This document shows positions 1 through 7,134 of a stretch of DNA of 36,745 nt, in pieces. A program made the position numbers and the translations under genes. The stretch is from an uncultured Collinsella sp. GTDB taxonomy: Bacteria; Actinomycetota; Coriobacteriia; Coriobacteriales; Coriobacteriaceae. The number at the start of each line of letters is the position of its first letter. Position 1 is the stretch's first letter. Where the stretch lies: positions 1 to 36,745 of the forward strand of contig CAADTZ010000082.1 in the NCBI GenBank assembly GCA_900752015.1. The letters are read 5' to 3'. The notes beneath the pieces were generated by a model. The model was not told the origin of the DNA. It searched no databases and saw only the letters and a list, made by a program, of their open reading frames with translations.

Positions 1-398
1 ACATGGATATCGACAGCAAGATCGACGAGGTCGAGACGCTCGAACGCATCGCCATGTACTGGCACGACCCGGCCGATCGCGACGCCATCGCGGCGGCGCT
101 CGACACGCTCGAAGGCATTGAGGTCACACGTTCTTACGCCATGAATATCGAGGTCATGGGCGAGGGCGCCACCAAGGGAACGGCCCTCACGTGGCTATGC
201 GAGCACCTGGGCGAGCGTCTCGCCGACGCCTGGGCGTTCGGCGACAACATCAACGACATTCCCATGCTGCAGGCAGCAGGCCACGGCATGGCCATGGTCA
301 ACGGCGAGCCCGAAGACCGCGACGCCGCCGACGTCATCACCGAGTTCGACAACGACCACGACGGCGTCGCCCGCACCATCATGGCCGCCCTCGCCTAG
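1..398 (+). CDS. HAD-superfamily (Cof-type) phosphatase, C-terminal part
   Basis: This is the C-terminal half of a haloacid-dehalogenase-type phosphatase whose start lies before the window. The frame is open from the first base, and the ATG at position 3 is probably internal. The visible part holds the conserved lysine region (ATKGTAL, about residue 58 counted from that ATG) and the metal-binding motif GDNIND (about residues 80-85), which together are typical of Cof/YbiV-like sugar-phosphate or nucleotide phosphatases. The N-terminal DxD nucleophile motif is outside the window. The gene converges on a second HAD gene, and the 119-bp gap between them carries nested inverted repeats. The family is clear; the substrate cannot be read from sequence. 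Confidence 0.85.
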   Translation, partial: MDIDSKIDEVETLERIAMYWHDPADRDAIAAALDTLEGIEVTRSYAMNIEVMGEGATKGTALTWLCEHLGERLADAWAFGDNINDIPMLQAAGHGMAMVNGEPEDRDAADVITEFDNDHDGVARTIMAALA

Positions 399-414
399 TC
401 ATTGGCCAGTCACT

Positions 415-516
415 GGGGACGTTCTTGAATGACTAGTCGTTGGGGACAGTCTTCGCGAAAAAGCTGCAAGGACTGTCCCCCACTGCCGGCAGAAAAGGAA
501 CGTCCCCATCTGCCGG
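415..516. repeat. Nested inverted repeats between convergent HAD genes
   Basis: Three inverted repeats are packed here. The outer pair is GGGGACGTTC at 415-424 with GAACGTCCCC at 498-507. The inner pair is GGGGACAGTC at 442-451 with GACTGTCCCC at 471-480. A third pair, CCGGCAGA at 486-493 and TCTGCCGG at 509-516, overlaps the right flank. All arms are perfect. The position between two converging stop codons suggests a role as a bidirectional transcript end, but there is no clear T tract. The same cores recur at 1496-1505, 3494-3504 and 28522-28546, so this is probably a dispersed intergenic element. Confidence 0.8.
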
Positions 517-517
517 A

Positions 518-1312
518 TTAAGCGAGACTCTCCAGCACGCGACGGAGCTCCTGCTGGACGGCGTGGTCGCGATTACAACCCACCACGCGATCGGCCACCG
601 CCTTGAGCGCGGGGCGCGCGTTTTCCATCGCGCAGCCCGTACCGACAAAGCGAATGATCTCGTAGTCGTTCATCGAGTCGCCAAACGCCATGACCTCGTC
701 GCGTCCAACGTCGTAATGCTCCGCAAGCTGCGCGATGCCCGAGGCCTTCGACACGCCGGGCTGCATGGCATCAATCCACGCGTTACCCGAAGGCGCAAAA
801 GTAAAGAGCTGACCGAGTTCGCGCTGTAGTACGTACGCGCTGTCCATAACGGCACCGTCATCGCAAAAGATACTCGCCTTGATGATATTTACGCTGGGAT
901 CGGGCAGCTCCCAAATACGCTCGGCATTGGGAAGGTCCTTATCGACCTCACGCACGAACTTGCACTCGTCATCGAGCAAGAAGGACTTGGTTCGGTCAAA
1001 AAGCGCAAGATGCAGATTGGGAAACGTCCTGACGGCTTGGGCGAGCCTTCGAATCGCCAGGTGCGAATACACCTCACGGTCTACCATCTTGCCGTCGGCG
1101 AAGACCTGGGCACCGTTAGCGGCGACAAAGTCCATCTTGTCGCGAACGGGCGCAAAGAACTCGCACAGGCGATCGTAGCGACGACCTGACGATGCGGCGA
1201 AATGCACGCCATGCTCGTGTAGCGCCAGAATCAGTTCGTAGGTCTCGGGAGGCACCTGGCCGTTTTCGTCAAGCAGTGTGCCGTCCATATCGGATGCAAT
1301 CAGTTTAAACAT
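518..1312 (-). CDS. HAD-superfamily Cof-type phosphatase
   Basis: The 264-residue product has all four HAD motifs. The nucleophile motif DMDGT is at residues 8-12, the serine-containing motif SSGRR near residue 41, a lysine in SKASG near 188, and the GDSMND metal-binding motif near 210. Length and motif order match the Cof/YidA subfamily (type IIB cap), which dephosphorylates small phosphorylated metabolites such as sugar phosphates or flavin/pyridoxal phosphates. The start ATG at 1312 follows AAGGGAGC. That ribosome binding site lies inside the 3' arm of a 13-bp hairpin, so initiation may be controlled by RNA structure. It converges on another HAD gene. The physiological substrate is unknown. 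Confidence 0.9.
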   Translation of the reverse strand: MFKLIASDMDGTLLDENGQVPPETYELILALHEHGVHFAASSGRRYDRLCEFFAPVRDKMDFVAANGAQVFADGKMVDREVYSHLAIRRLAQAVRTFPNLHLALFDRTKSFLLDDECKFVREVDKDLPNAERIWELPDPSVNIIKASIFCDDGAVMDSAYVLQRELGQLFTFAPSGNAWIDAMQPGVSKASGIAQLAEHYDVGRDEVMAFGDSMNDYEIIRFVGTGCAMENARPALKAVADRVVGCNRDHAVQQELRRVLESLA

Positions 1313-1317
1313 AGAAA

Positions 1318-1379
1318 AGCTCCCTTCGGGCTTGTTGGAATCGAACGTGTATCCGATTTCAACGTACCCAAAGGGAGCT
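1318..1379 (-). promoter_or_regulatory. Leader hairpin sequestering the HAD gene ribosome binding site
   Basis: On the minus strand AGCTCCCTTTGGG (plus 1367-1379) can pair with CCCGAAGGGAGCT (plus 1318-1330) to form a 13-bp stem with one G-U pair and a 36-nt loop. The 3' arm contains the Shine-Dalgarno sequence AGGGAG and ends 5 nt before the ATG. Such a stem would block ribosome access. It is followed by only a short T run, so transcription termination is a weaker reading. The pairing is seen directly; regulation is inferred. Confidence 0.6.
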
Positions 1380-1410
1380 CAAATAAGACTCCGCGGGCGT
1401 AAACGTTACA

Positions 1411-1447
1411 AGGACCTGGCAAATAGCTCACACATGCCAGAGGTCCT
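1411..1447 (-). other. Hairpin between adenine deaminase and HAD genes
   Basis: AGGACC-TGGCA (1411-1421) pairs with TGCCA-GA-GGTCCT (1435-1447), with a two-base bulge and a 13-nt loop. It lies downstream of the adenine deaminase stop and upstream of the HAD start, both on the minus strand. On that strand it is followed by TTGT, a poor U tract. It could be a weak terminator or part of a structured leader of the HAD gene. Confidence 0.5.
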
Positions 1448-1495
1448 ACGGTCACGGCGCCAGGCGACACGCCACCCCGATGGCTAATCGTTAAA

Positions 1496-1516
1496 GAACG
1501 TCCCCGATGACTAGTC
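1496..1516. repeat. GAACGTCCCC / GACTAGTC repeat copy at a stop codon
   Basis: GAACGTCCCC (1496-1505) is followed by the 8-bp palindrome GACTAGTC (1509-1516), which contains the TAG stop of adenine deaminase. The same palindrome lies between the two GGGGAC cores at 431-438, and it also covers the stop codon of ygeY near 28569. The copies suggest a dispersed element that abuts gene ends. Confidence 0.55.
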
Positions 1517-3331
1517 GGCGTAGGTGAAGGTCGTGACGTCGAACATGCCCTCGGGGCGGATGCGGAGCGTCGGGATGACCGGCAGGGGCAGGAAGATGAT
1601 GCCCATGATGGGGTCGAGCGGCGGCTCAATACCCATAGCGCGCGCCTTGACCATAAAGTCGTCGTGCTGTGCGGCAACGTCCTCGGCCGTGCCTTCGCTC
1701 ATAAGGCCACCGAGCGCCAGCGGAATGCGCGCCACGACCTCGCCGTTGCGCACCAGCACGTGACCGCCCTGGCCCACGGCCTCGACAGCAGCCATCATAT
1801 CGGCGGCGTTGTCGCCCACCACGCACACGTTGTGCGAGTCGTGGCCGATCGTGGAGGCAATGGCGCCACCCGTGATGGTGAAACCGCGCACCCAGCCGCG
1901 ACCGATATGCTTACCGACCAGGCCCAGGCCAGCGGGGCCGTCGCCGTCGGCGCCCTCGGCCTGCAGCGACACGCCGCGGCCGTGGCGCTCGATCAACATA
2001 ATGCGGCGCAGGCCCTCGGCGTTCTCGGGGCGAACCATGCCCGTGATGGCCTTACCCGGCACCACGTCAATCACGGCCTCGCCCGGCTTAAAGGCATAGT
2101 CGAATACGTCGAGCGAAAGCTTCGGCAGCTTAACGGAGGCGCGCAGCTCATCGGCAAGGGCCGCAACCTCGGCCATCTCGGGTGCAATCTCGCCCACAAA
2201 GGTGCCGTCCTGCGCCACCAGAGCACCGGCGGCATATACGCGATGCGGAGCCGCGGCAAACGTCAGGTCATTGAGCACCAGCAGGTCGGCACGCTTGCCC
2301 GGGGCAATCGCACCACGCAGCTCGTGCGGGTCGCGACAGCCGTGATCCAGGCCAAACGCCTCGGCCGTGGAGAGGGACGCCATAGAGATAGCGACCACGG
2401 GGTCGATACCGGCCTCAATCGCCACGCGGCAGGCATTGTCGATCATGCCGGTCGCAAGCGCATCGGAAGGGGCGCAGTCATCGGTCGCAAAGCAGCAGCG
2501 GCGAGCGCACGCGGGATTCTCCAGCAGCATCGGCGACAGGTTGGCCAGGTCATGGCTGCACGTGCCCTCGCGCAGCATCACGTACATGCCGCGAGATAGC
2601 TTGTCGAGTGCCTCCTCGGGAATCGTCGACTCGTGGTCGGCGATAATGCCAGCCGCGGCATAGGCGTTGAGGTCCTTGCCGGCAACGAGCGGGGCGTGAC
2701 CGTCAACCTGTTTGGACGGCGTCTGGTTGGCAGCGTCGATACGAGCGCAGGTCTCGGGATCGGCCATAAAGACGCCCGGCAGGTTCATCATTTCGCCCAG
2801 ACCAAAGACATCACCCGGATATTCGGCAAAAAACGCCTGCATATCGGCAGCAGTGATGACGGCACCAGCCTGCTCGTCGGGCAGTGCGGGCACGCACGAG
2901 GGCATCATGTACTTGATGGAAATAGGAGCACGACGACCGTCCTCGATCATAAAGCGCAGGCCGTCCAAGCCGGAAACATTAGCGATCTCGTGGCTGTCGG
3001 CAATAGCGGTAGTGGTACCGCGCGTCGCCGCCATGCGCGCATACTCGGCAGGACGGATGTTCGAGGACTCAATGTGCAGATGTCCGTCGATAAAGCCGGG
3101 GGCGAGATAGCGGCCCTGGCAGTCAATGACCTCGGTCGCCTCGTAGGTGCCGGCGGCATCGTCGCGACCGTCGTAGAGCACGCCGACGATTACGCCGTCC
3201 TTGACGGCAACGCTACCGGGCGCCACACGCTGGCCGTACACATCGACGATCTGCGCGTTGGCAAACAGCGTGTCGACGGGCACGCGACCCTCGGCGGCCT
3301 CGATCACAGACCTCATGACCTCAACGGACAT
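1511..3331 (-). CDS. ade: Adenine deaminase
   Basis: This enzyme hydrolyses adenine to hypoxanthine and ammonia, a step of purine salvage and catabolism. The 606-residue length is close to the usual 570-600. The amidohydrolase metal motif HLH (His84, His86) sits in GFIDGHLHIESS, an ADHES motif lies mid-protein, and FATDD supplies the late acidic ligand. A C-terminal adenine deaminase domain (VGKHIGRG ... TIGHDSHN) follows. The start chosen is ATG at 3331, 7 nt after AAAGGAG; a longer in-frame extension upstream has no ribosome binding site. A sigma-70-like promoter and a perfect terminator hairpin lie just upstream, so expression may be attenuated. It fits the purine catabolism genes further along the window. 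Confidence 0.93.
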   Translation of the reverse strand: MSVEVMRSVIEAAEGRVPVDTLFANAQIVDVYGQRVAPGSVAVKDGVIVGVLYDGRDDAAGTYEATEVIDCQGRYLAPGFIDGHLHIESSNIRPAEYARMAATRGTTTAIADSHEIANVSGLDGLRFMIEDGRRAPISIKYMMPSCVPALPDEQAGAVITAADMQAFFAEYPGDVFGLGEMMNLPGVFMADPETCARIDAANQTPSKQVDGHAPLVAGKDLNAYAAAGIIADHESTIPEEALDKLSRGMYVMLREGTCSHDLANLSPMLLENPACARRCCFATDDCAPSDALATGMIDNACRVAIEAGIDPVVAISMASLSTAEAFGLDHGCRDPHELRGAIAPGKRADLLVLNDLTFAAAPHRVYAAGALVAQDGTFVGEIAPEMAEVAALADELRASVKLPKLSLDVFDYAFKPGEAVIDVVPGKAITGMVRPENAEGLRRIMLIERHGRGVSLQAEGADGDGPAGLGLVGKHIGRGWVRGFTITGGAIASTIGHDSHNVCVVGDNAADMMAAVEAVGQGGHVLVRNGEVVARIPLALGGLMSEGTAEDVAAQHDDFMVKARAMGIEPPLDPIMGIIFLPLPVIPTLRIRPEGMFDVTTFTYAD

Positions 3332-3351
3332 ACATACTCCTTTAACCGTAG

Positions 3352-3387
3352 AAAAAAGCTGCGGAGCGGACAGGCCTTCACCGCAGC
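3352..3387 (-). terminator. Terminator-like hairpin in the adenine deaminase leader
   Basis: On the minus strand GCTGCGG (from 3381-3387) pairs perfectly with CCGCAGC (from 3358-3364) across a 16-nt loop and is followed by six T residues (3352-3357). This is a complete intrinsic terminator 21 nt before the ade start codon and just after the predicted promoter, so it would act as an attenuator or stop read-through from tyrS. Confidence 0.75.
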
Positions 3388-3399
3388 AAACCAATAGCC

Positions 3400-3427
3400 A
3401 TTGTATGCCCAAACGAAGGGCCAGCAA
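3400..3427 (-). promoter_or_regulatory. Predicted promoter of adenine deaminase
   Basis: On the minus strand TTGCTG (plus 3422-3427) is followed after 16 bp by TACAAT (plus 3400-3405), a five-of-six match to the -10 consensus. The expected start of transcription is near 3393, only a few bases before the terminator hairpin at 3352-3387. This is a consensus match only. Confidence 0.5.
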
Positions 3428-3493
3428 TACGCCTCTCCGCTTAACGGCACACGCCGCTTGGCGCAATGGAAACAGGTTGCTTTGCACCAAAAA

Positions 3494-3504
3494 GAAACGT
3501 CCCT
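3494..3504. repeat. Degenerate copy of the GGGGACGTTC core
   Basis: GAAACGTCCCT at 3494-3504 is one base longer and one base different from the GAACGTCCCC core found at 498-507 and 1496-1505. It lies in the gap between tyrS and ade. It could be a decayed copy or chance. Confidence 0.3.
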
Positions 3505-3553
3505 AAGTGCCAACCAGGACAACGCCGTAGGTGGAGGACGGACAGCGAGCGGA

Positions 3554-3643
3554 CTCCAGAGCGAACAAATTGGCATGAAAAGAGGACGGCATAGACCTTC
3601 TGGTCATGCCGTCCTCTTTGAATGACAAGTTGTCGCTCTGGAG
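3554..3643 (-). terminator. Nested long hairpin downstream of tyrS, probable terminator
   Basis: The inner stem is AAAGAGGACGGCAT (3579-3592) with ATGCCGTCCTCTTT (3606-3619), 14 perfect base pairs, extended by GACC/GGTC around a TTCT loop. On the minus strand it ends in CTTTTC, which suits an intrinsic terminator for tyrS about 70 nt downstream of its stop. An outer stem encloses it: CTCCAGAGCGAACAA (3554-3568) with TTGTCGCTCTGGAG (3630-3643), one bulged base. The total structure spans 90 nt, unusually elaborate for a simple terminator. Confidence 0.75.
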
Positions 3644-3661
3644 CCCGCGCAGCGTCGAGCT

Positions 3662-3689
3662 GTTACGCGGTTTGGTAAAACCGCGTAAC
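3662..3689 (-). other. Perfect 12-bp hairpin at the tyrS stop codon
   Basis: GTTACGCGGTTT (3662-3673) and AAACCGCGTAAC (3678-3689) form a perfect stem with a 4-nt loop. Its outer base pair includes the last base of the tyrS TAG. There is no following T run, so it is more likely a 3' mRNA-stabilising or repeat element than a terminator. Confidence 0.65.
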
Positions 3690-4900
3690 TAAATAAGCTT
3701 GAAGCCCTTGCGCTTGCCTACAGAGAGGGTGTCGCCCAGCTTGAGGGCGCTGGGGTCGATGTTGTAGCTCTTGGGAGCCACGGCCTTGCCGTTGATCTTG
3801 ACACCGCCGCCGTCGATGTCGCGACGGGCCTGACCGGCGCTGGCCGAAAGACCCAGGTCCTTGAGCAGGCCGGCGAGGTAGATCTGGCCCTCGTCGTTGA
3901 CGGTCAGCTCAACATGCTTCTCGGGGAAGTCGGCGAGCTGGCCCTCCTTGAACACGCGGTCGAACTCGGCCTGAGCCTCGTCGCCGGCGCCGGCGCCGTG
4001 GTAGGTGTCGCACAGGTCGCGGCCCAGAGCGCGCTTGAGCTCATAGGGATCGGCAGAGCCGTCGGCCAGAGCAGCGTCGATCTTGTCGACCTCGGCCGGG
4101 GTGAGCGAGCTCGCCAGGCGGTAGTACTTGCCAATCATCTCGTCGGGGATGGACATGGTCTTGCCGAACATATCCTTGGGCGCGTCGGTCAGGCCGATGT
4201 AGTTGCCGTAGGACTTGGACATCTTACGGACGCCATCGGTGCCCTCGAGCAGCGGCATGGTGAGCGCGATCTGGGGCTCCATGCCCATCTTCTCCATGAG
4301 CTCACGGCCGGCGAGCAGGTTGAAGAGCTGATCGGTGCCGCCCATCTCCACGTCAGCCTTAATCATGACCGAATCGTATGCCTGCATCACGGGGTACAGG
4401 AACTCGTGCAGGGCAATCGGCGTCTGAGACTGGTAGCGCTTGGTAAAGTCATCGCGCTCAAGAATACGGGCGACGGTGAACTTGGAACACACCTGTAGCA
4501 GACCGGCCAGATCCATCGACAAGATCCAGTCACCGTTGTGCACGATGGTGGTCTTCTCGGGATCCAGGATCTTCATGGCCTGGCTCACGTAGGTCTCGGC
4601 ATTGGCCTCAATCTGCTCCTGCGAAAGCTGCGGGCGGGTGGAATTCTTGCCCGAGGGATCGCCAATCAGCGCGGTACCGTTACCGATGATGAGGGTGACG
4701 TTGTGGCCCAGGTCCTGGAACTGACGCATCTTGCGCAGCGGCACGGCGTGGCCCAAGTGCAGGTCGGGGCTGGTGGGGTCGACGCCGAGCTTGATGTTGA
4801 GGGGCTCGCCCTTCTCAAGCTTCTTGCGAAGGTCGGCCTCGGGAACGATCTGCGCGGCGCCCGAAGTGATGATACGCATTTGCTCGTCAACAGACAGCAT
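3689..4900 (-). CDS. tyrS: Tyrosyl-tRNA synthetase
   Basis: This enzyme charges tRNA-Tyr with tyrosine. The 403-residue product has the class I signature HLGH at residues 48-51 within DPTSPDLHLGH and the second signature KMSKS near residue 230, followed by YGNYIGL. The tyrosine and tRNA recognition region (GGTDQLFNLLAGREL) lies between them. A C-terminal S4 RNA-binding domain (about 340-403, SAGQARRDIDGGGVKING) ends the protein. The DPTSPDLHLGH form points to the TyrS type 2 branch. ATG at 4900 follows AAAGGAGGAT. It lies 96 nt downstream of the U32-family gene on the same strand, with a small hairpin (4923-4947) in the gap. Confidence 0.96.
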   Translation of the reverse strand: MLSVDEQMRIITSGAAQIVPEADLRKKLEKGEPLNIKLGVDPTSPDLHLGHAVPLRKMRQFQDLGHNVTLIIGNGTALIGDPSGKNSTRPQLSQEQIEANAETYVSQAMKILDPEKTTIVHNGDWILSMDLAGLLQVCSKFTVARILERDDFTKRYQSQTPIALHEFLYPVMQAYDSVMIKADVEMGGTDQLFNLLAGRELMEKMGMEPQIALTMPLLEGTDGVRKMSKSYGNYIGLTDAPKDMFGKTMSIPDEMIGKYYRLASSLTPAEVDKIDAALADGSADPYELKRALGRDLCDTYHGAGAGDEAQAEFDRVFKEGQLADFPEKHVELTVNDEGQIYLAGLLKDLGLSASAGQARRDIDGGGVKINGKAVAPKSYNIDPSALKLGDTLSVGKRKGFKLI

Positions 4901-4996
4901 TGGGTATCCTCCTTTTGCTATAGCACCCTCGCCGAAAACGGCGGTGCTGGAAGTCCATAAACTCTCTTATGATAACAAACTGACGCGACGCAGCAC

Positions 4997-6973
4997 CTAC
5001 GACAGGAAAATCCTCGTCCTGCCGCATGCGTCAACAGCGACCGGCAGGCGCGTACCGTCACGTTCAACTAAATAGCGCGTTTGCCGACGACGTGAGCAGT
5101 CGCGGCAATGGACCTGCCCCGTCGCATCGGTGGCGCAAACGCCCTCGGCGGTCAGCAGGCAGTGTTCGCATACCATAAGCTCGGGACGGTCGGCGTCGAT
5201 GGGGCCGAGGACGCCGGGTTCAGCAGCCAACTCGGCAATACGCTCCCTTTCATTGCCGAGCAACTCGGCAGGCAAGTATACCCACCCCGCACCAAGCCCG
5301 CGCAGCCAGGCAAGCGTGGCCCGATTGGCACAGAACACCGGCGTCGCCACGTCAAACGCCGTGCCCAACTCGCGGACCATCGCCACCTGACCCAGATTGC
5401 GACAGACGACGCGCCCGGCGCGTTGCATAAGCGCCCGAGTCCGCTCGGTGTCACCTGCGCGGCACGCTTCGTCAAGCACCACCGTCGCATCGGACAGATC
5501 TCGCTCATCGCGCGGATCCACATCCATCAGTTCCCAGGCAAAGACCATACGAGCAAAATCCTCGCGCTTTGCCGGCTCCCCCGGCCCCGCCAACTCCGTC
5601 GGCACGTCGCCATCTGCCAGAACGCCCTCAAACGGCAACACCTCAACGGACCGCTCAACAGGCGTGACCGCATCTGCCTCGGCCCGCATGCGCTCCAACA
5701 CCGTTACCGTCTGCCCCAGCACGCCGGCGCTACGAATCAAATAGACCTCGCAGCCCGCGTCCACCTTGCGTTTGCAATGCACGACGATGCGCTCTCCCGC
5801 AGCGGCATCCACGGGGCAAGGCACCTGCGGCCAGCGCTTGGGCACATCGGGACGCGCGTCGGCACCCGGGTAAAATCGGATCTCGAGCGTATCACCCGCC
5901 GCCACGGCGGCATCAAGCTCAACCGTCACCTCTTCATGACCCACCGCCACCAAGTGGCCCACGCGCACGCCCTGGTTGATCGCGCGCTCAAAGCTCATGA
6001 GCTCGGCGCCCGAACGGCCCCGCAGATACGCATCGGTAAAGCCGCGGTTGAACGACCTTCCCAGCTCGCGCTCAAGCGCCGGCACCGCATCGGCATCCCA
6101 TGTGCCGTCGCGCAGCATATCGAGCGCCCGACGCCACACCCTCACCACGTTAAAGACGTAGTCGGGATTCTTCATGCGGCCCTCGATCTTGAGCGATGCC
6201 ACGCCGGCGGCAACAAGCTCGGGCAGATGCGCGATACCCAGATAGTCACGCGGACACAGCAGGCGATCCCCTTCGACAGCGACAACACTCTGCCCCGCCT
6301 CGTCCACCAAGTCATAGGATAGACGGCACGGTTGCGTGCAGTCGCCGCGCATCGCAGAGCGGCCACGTCGAAGGGCAGAGAACCCGCACGCACCCGAGTA
6401 TCCAATGCAAATAGCGCCGTGACAGAACACCTCGATGGGCACGCCGGTAGCGCAAAGCGTCCCGATCTCCGCCACGCTCAGCTCGCGCGCCGTCGTCACG
6501 CGCTCAACTCCCAACTCCTTGGCAGCCAATTGCACGGCACCCTCGCTATGGGCGCCCGCTTGGGTGGACAGGTGAATCTCGACCCCCGGAATCGCCGCAC
6601 GAAGCGCGCAAGCCAGCCCGGCATCTGCCACAATCAGCGCATCGGCACCCAACGCGTGCGCATGCGCCCCCAACGCCACGGCATCGGCAAGCTCATCATC
6701 GAACACGAACACGTTGAGCGTCACATACACACGCACGTCATGGGCATGGGCCACGGCACAACCGTGCGCGAACTCATCATCGCTAAAGCCATGCGCGCTC
6801 ACTCGAGCGTTGAATCCATCCAGCCCCGCATAGATGGCATCGGCACCCGCCGCAATCGCCGCGAGCATCTGGTCAAGCCCGCCAGCAGGCGCCAGCAGTT
6901 CGGGCAGCGCCACTCCAACCGCCGTCAACTCGCTTTCGCATTGTCCGCTCGGTTCCATCGGCCGAATCGCCAT
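4997..6973 (-). CDS. Peptidase U32 family protein, RlhA/YdcP-like
   Basis: The 658-residue product starts with the U32 barrel (PELLAPAGGLDQML, AGADAIYAGL) and carries the family signature near residues 190-230: HGAICIGYSGACGFS followed by RGDCTQPCR, whose cysteines are conserved in the family. Characterised U32 members TrhP and RlhA hydroxylate tRNA U34 or 23S rRNA C2501, so an RNA-modification role is more likely than proteolysis. The length resembles RlhA. The C-terminal CEHC ... CRDC cluster, in a segment ending in GRTRIF, is typical of long U32 proteins and may bind metal. ATG at 6973 follows AAGGAG; an in-frame TTG further upstream overlaps that site and is rejected. The gene diverges from the penicillin-binding protein gene. 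Confidence 0.85.
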   Translation of the reverse strand: MAIRPMEPSGQCESELTAVGVALPELLAPAGGLDQMLAAIAAGADAIYAGLDGFNARVSAHGFSDDEFAHGCAVAHAHDVRVYVTLNVFVFDDELADAVALGAHAHALGADALIVADAGLACALRAAIPGVEIHLSTQAGAHSEGAVQLAAKELGVERVTTARELSVAEIGTLCATGVPIEVFCHGAICIGYSGACGFSALRRGRSAMRGDCTQPCRLSYDLVDEAGQSVVAVEGDRLLCPRDYLGIAHLPELVAAGVASLKIEGRMKNPDYVFNVVRVWRRALDMLRDGTWDADAVPALERELGRSFNRGFTDAYLRGRSGAELMSFERAINQGVRVGHLVAVGHEEVTVELDAAVAAGDTLEIRFYPGADARPDVPKRWPQVPCPVDAAAGERIVVHCKRKVDAGCEVYLIRSAGVLGQTVTVLERMRAEADAVTPVERSVEVLPFEGVLADGDVPTELAGPGEPAKREDFARMVFAWELMDVDPRDERDLSDATVVLDEACRAGDTERTRALMQRAGRVVCRNLGQVAMVRELGTAFDVATPVFCANRATLAWLRGLGAGWVYLPAELLGNERERIAELAAEPGVLGPIDADRPELMVCEHCLLTAEGVCATDATGQVHCRDCSRRRQTRYLVERDGTRLPVAVDACGRTRIFLS

Positions 6974-7134
6974 CGGTAAACTCCTTGCCAAGGTGTGCTT
7001 TCACTCTGAAAATTGCTGCCAACCAGCATACACGAGGCTTCGTGCGCCCCGATTGGTTTATCGTGTAATAACTTATGTCCATCCTGCCCGGCAGCATACC
7101 TGCCGCCTGGCACGACATACCCGGAGGTCAATAT

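Noticed and set aside
1340..1366. Sequence on the minus strand resembling a tRNA T-loop (GTTCGATTCC)
   Set aside because: The flanking bases do not form a T-arm stem and no acceptor or anticodon arm can be built around it.
3332..3480. Purine riboswitch upstream of adenine deaminase
   Set aside because: No three-way-junction aptamer core is seen and the leader after the likely transcription start is only about 60 nt.
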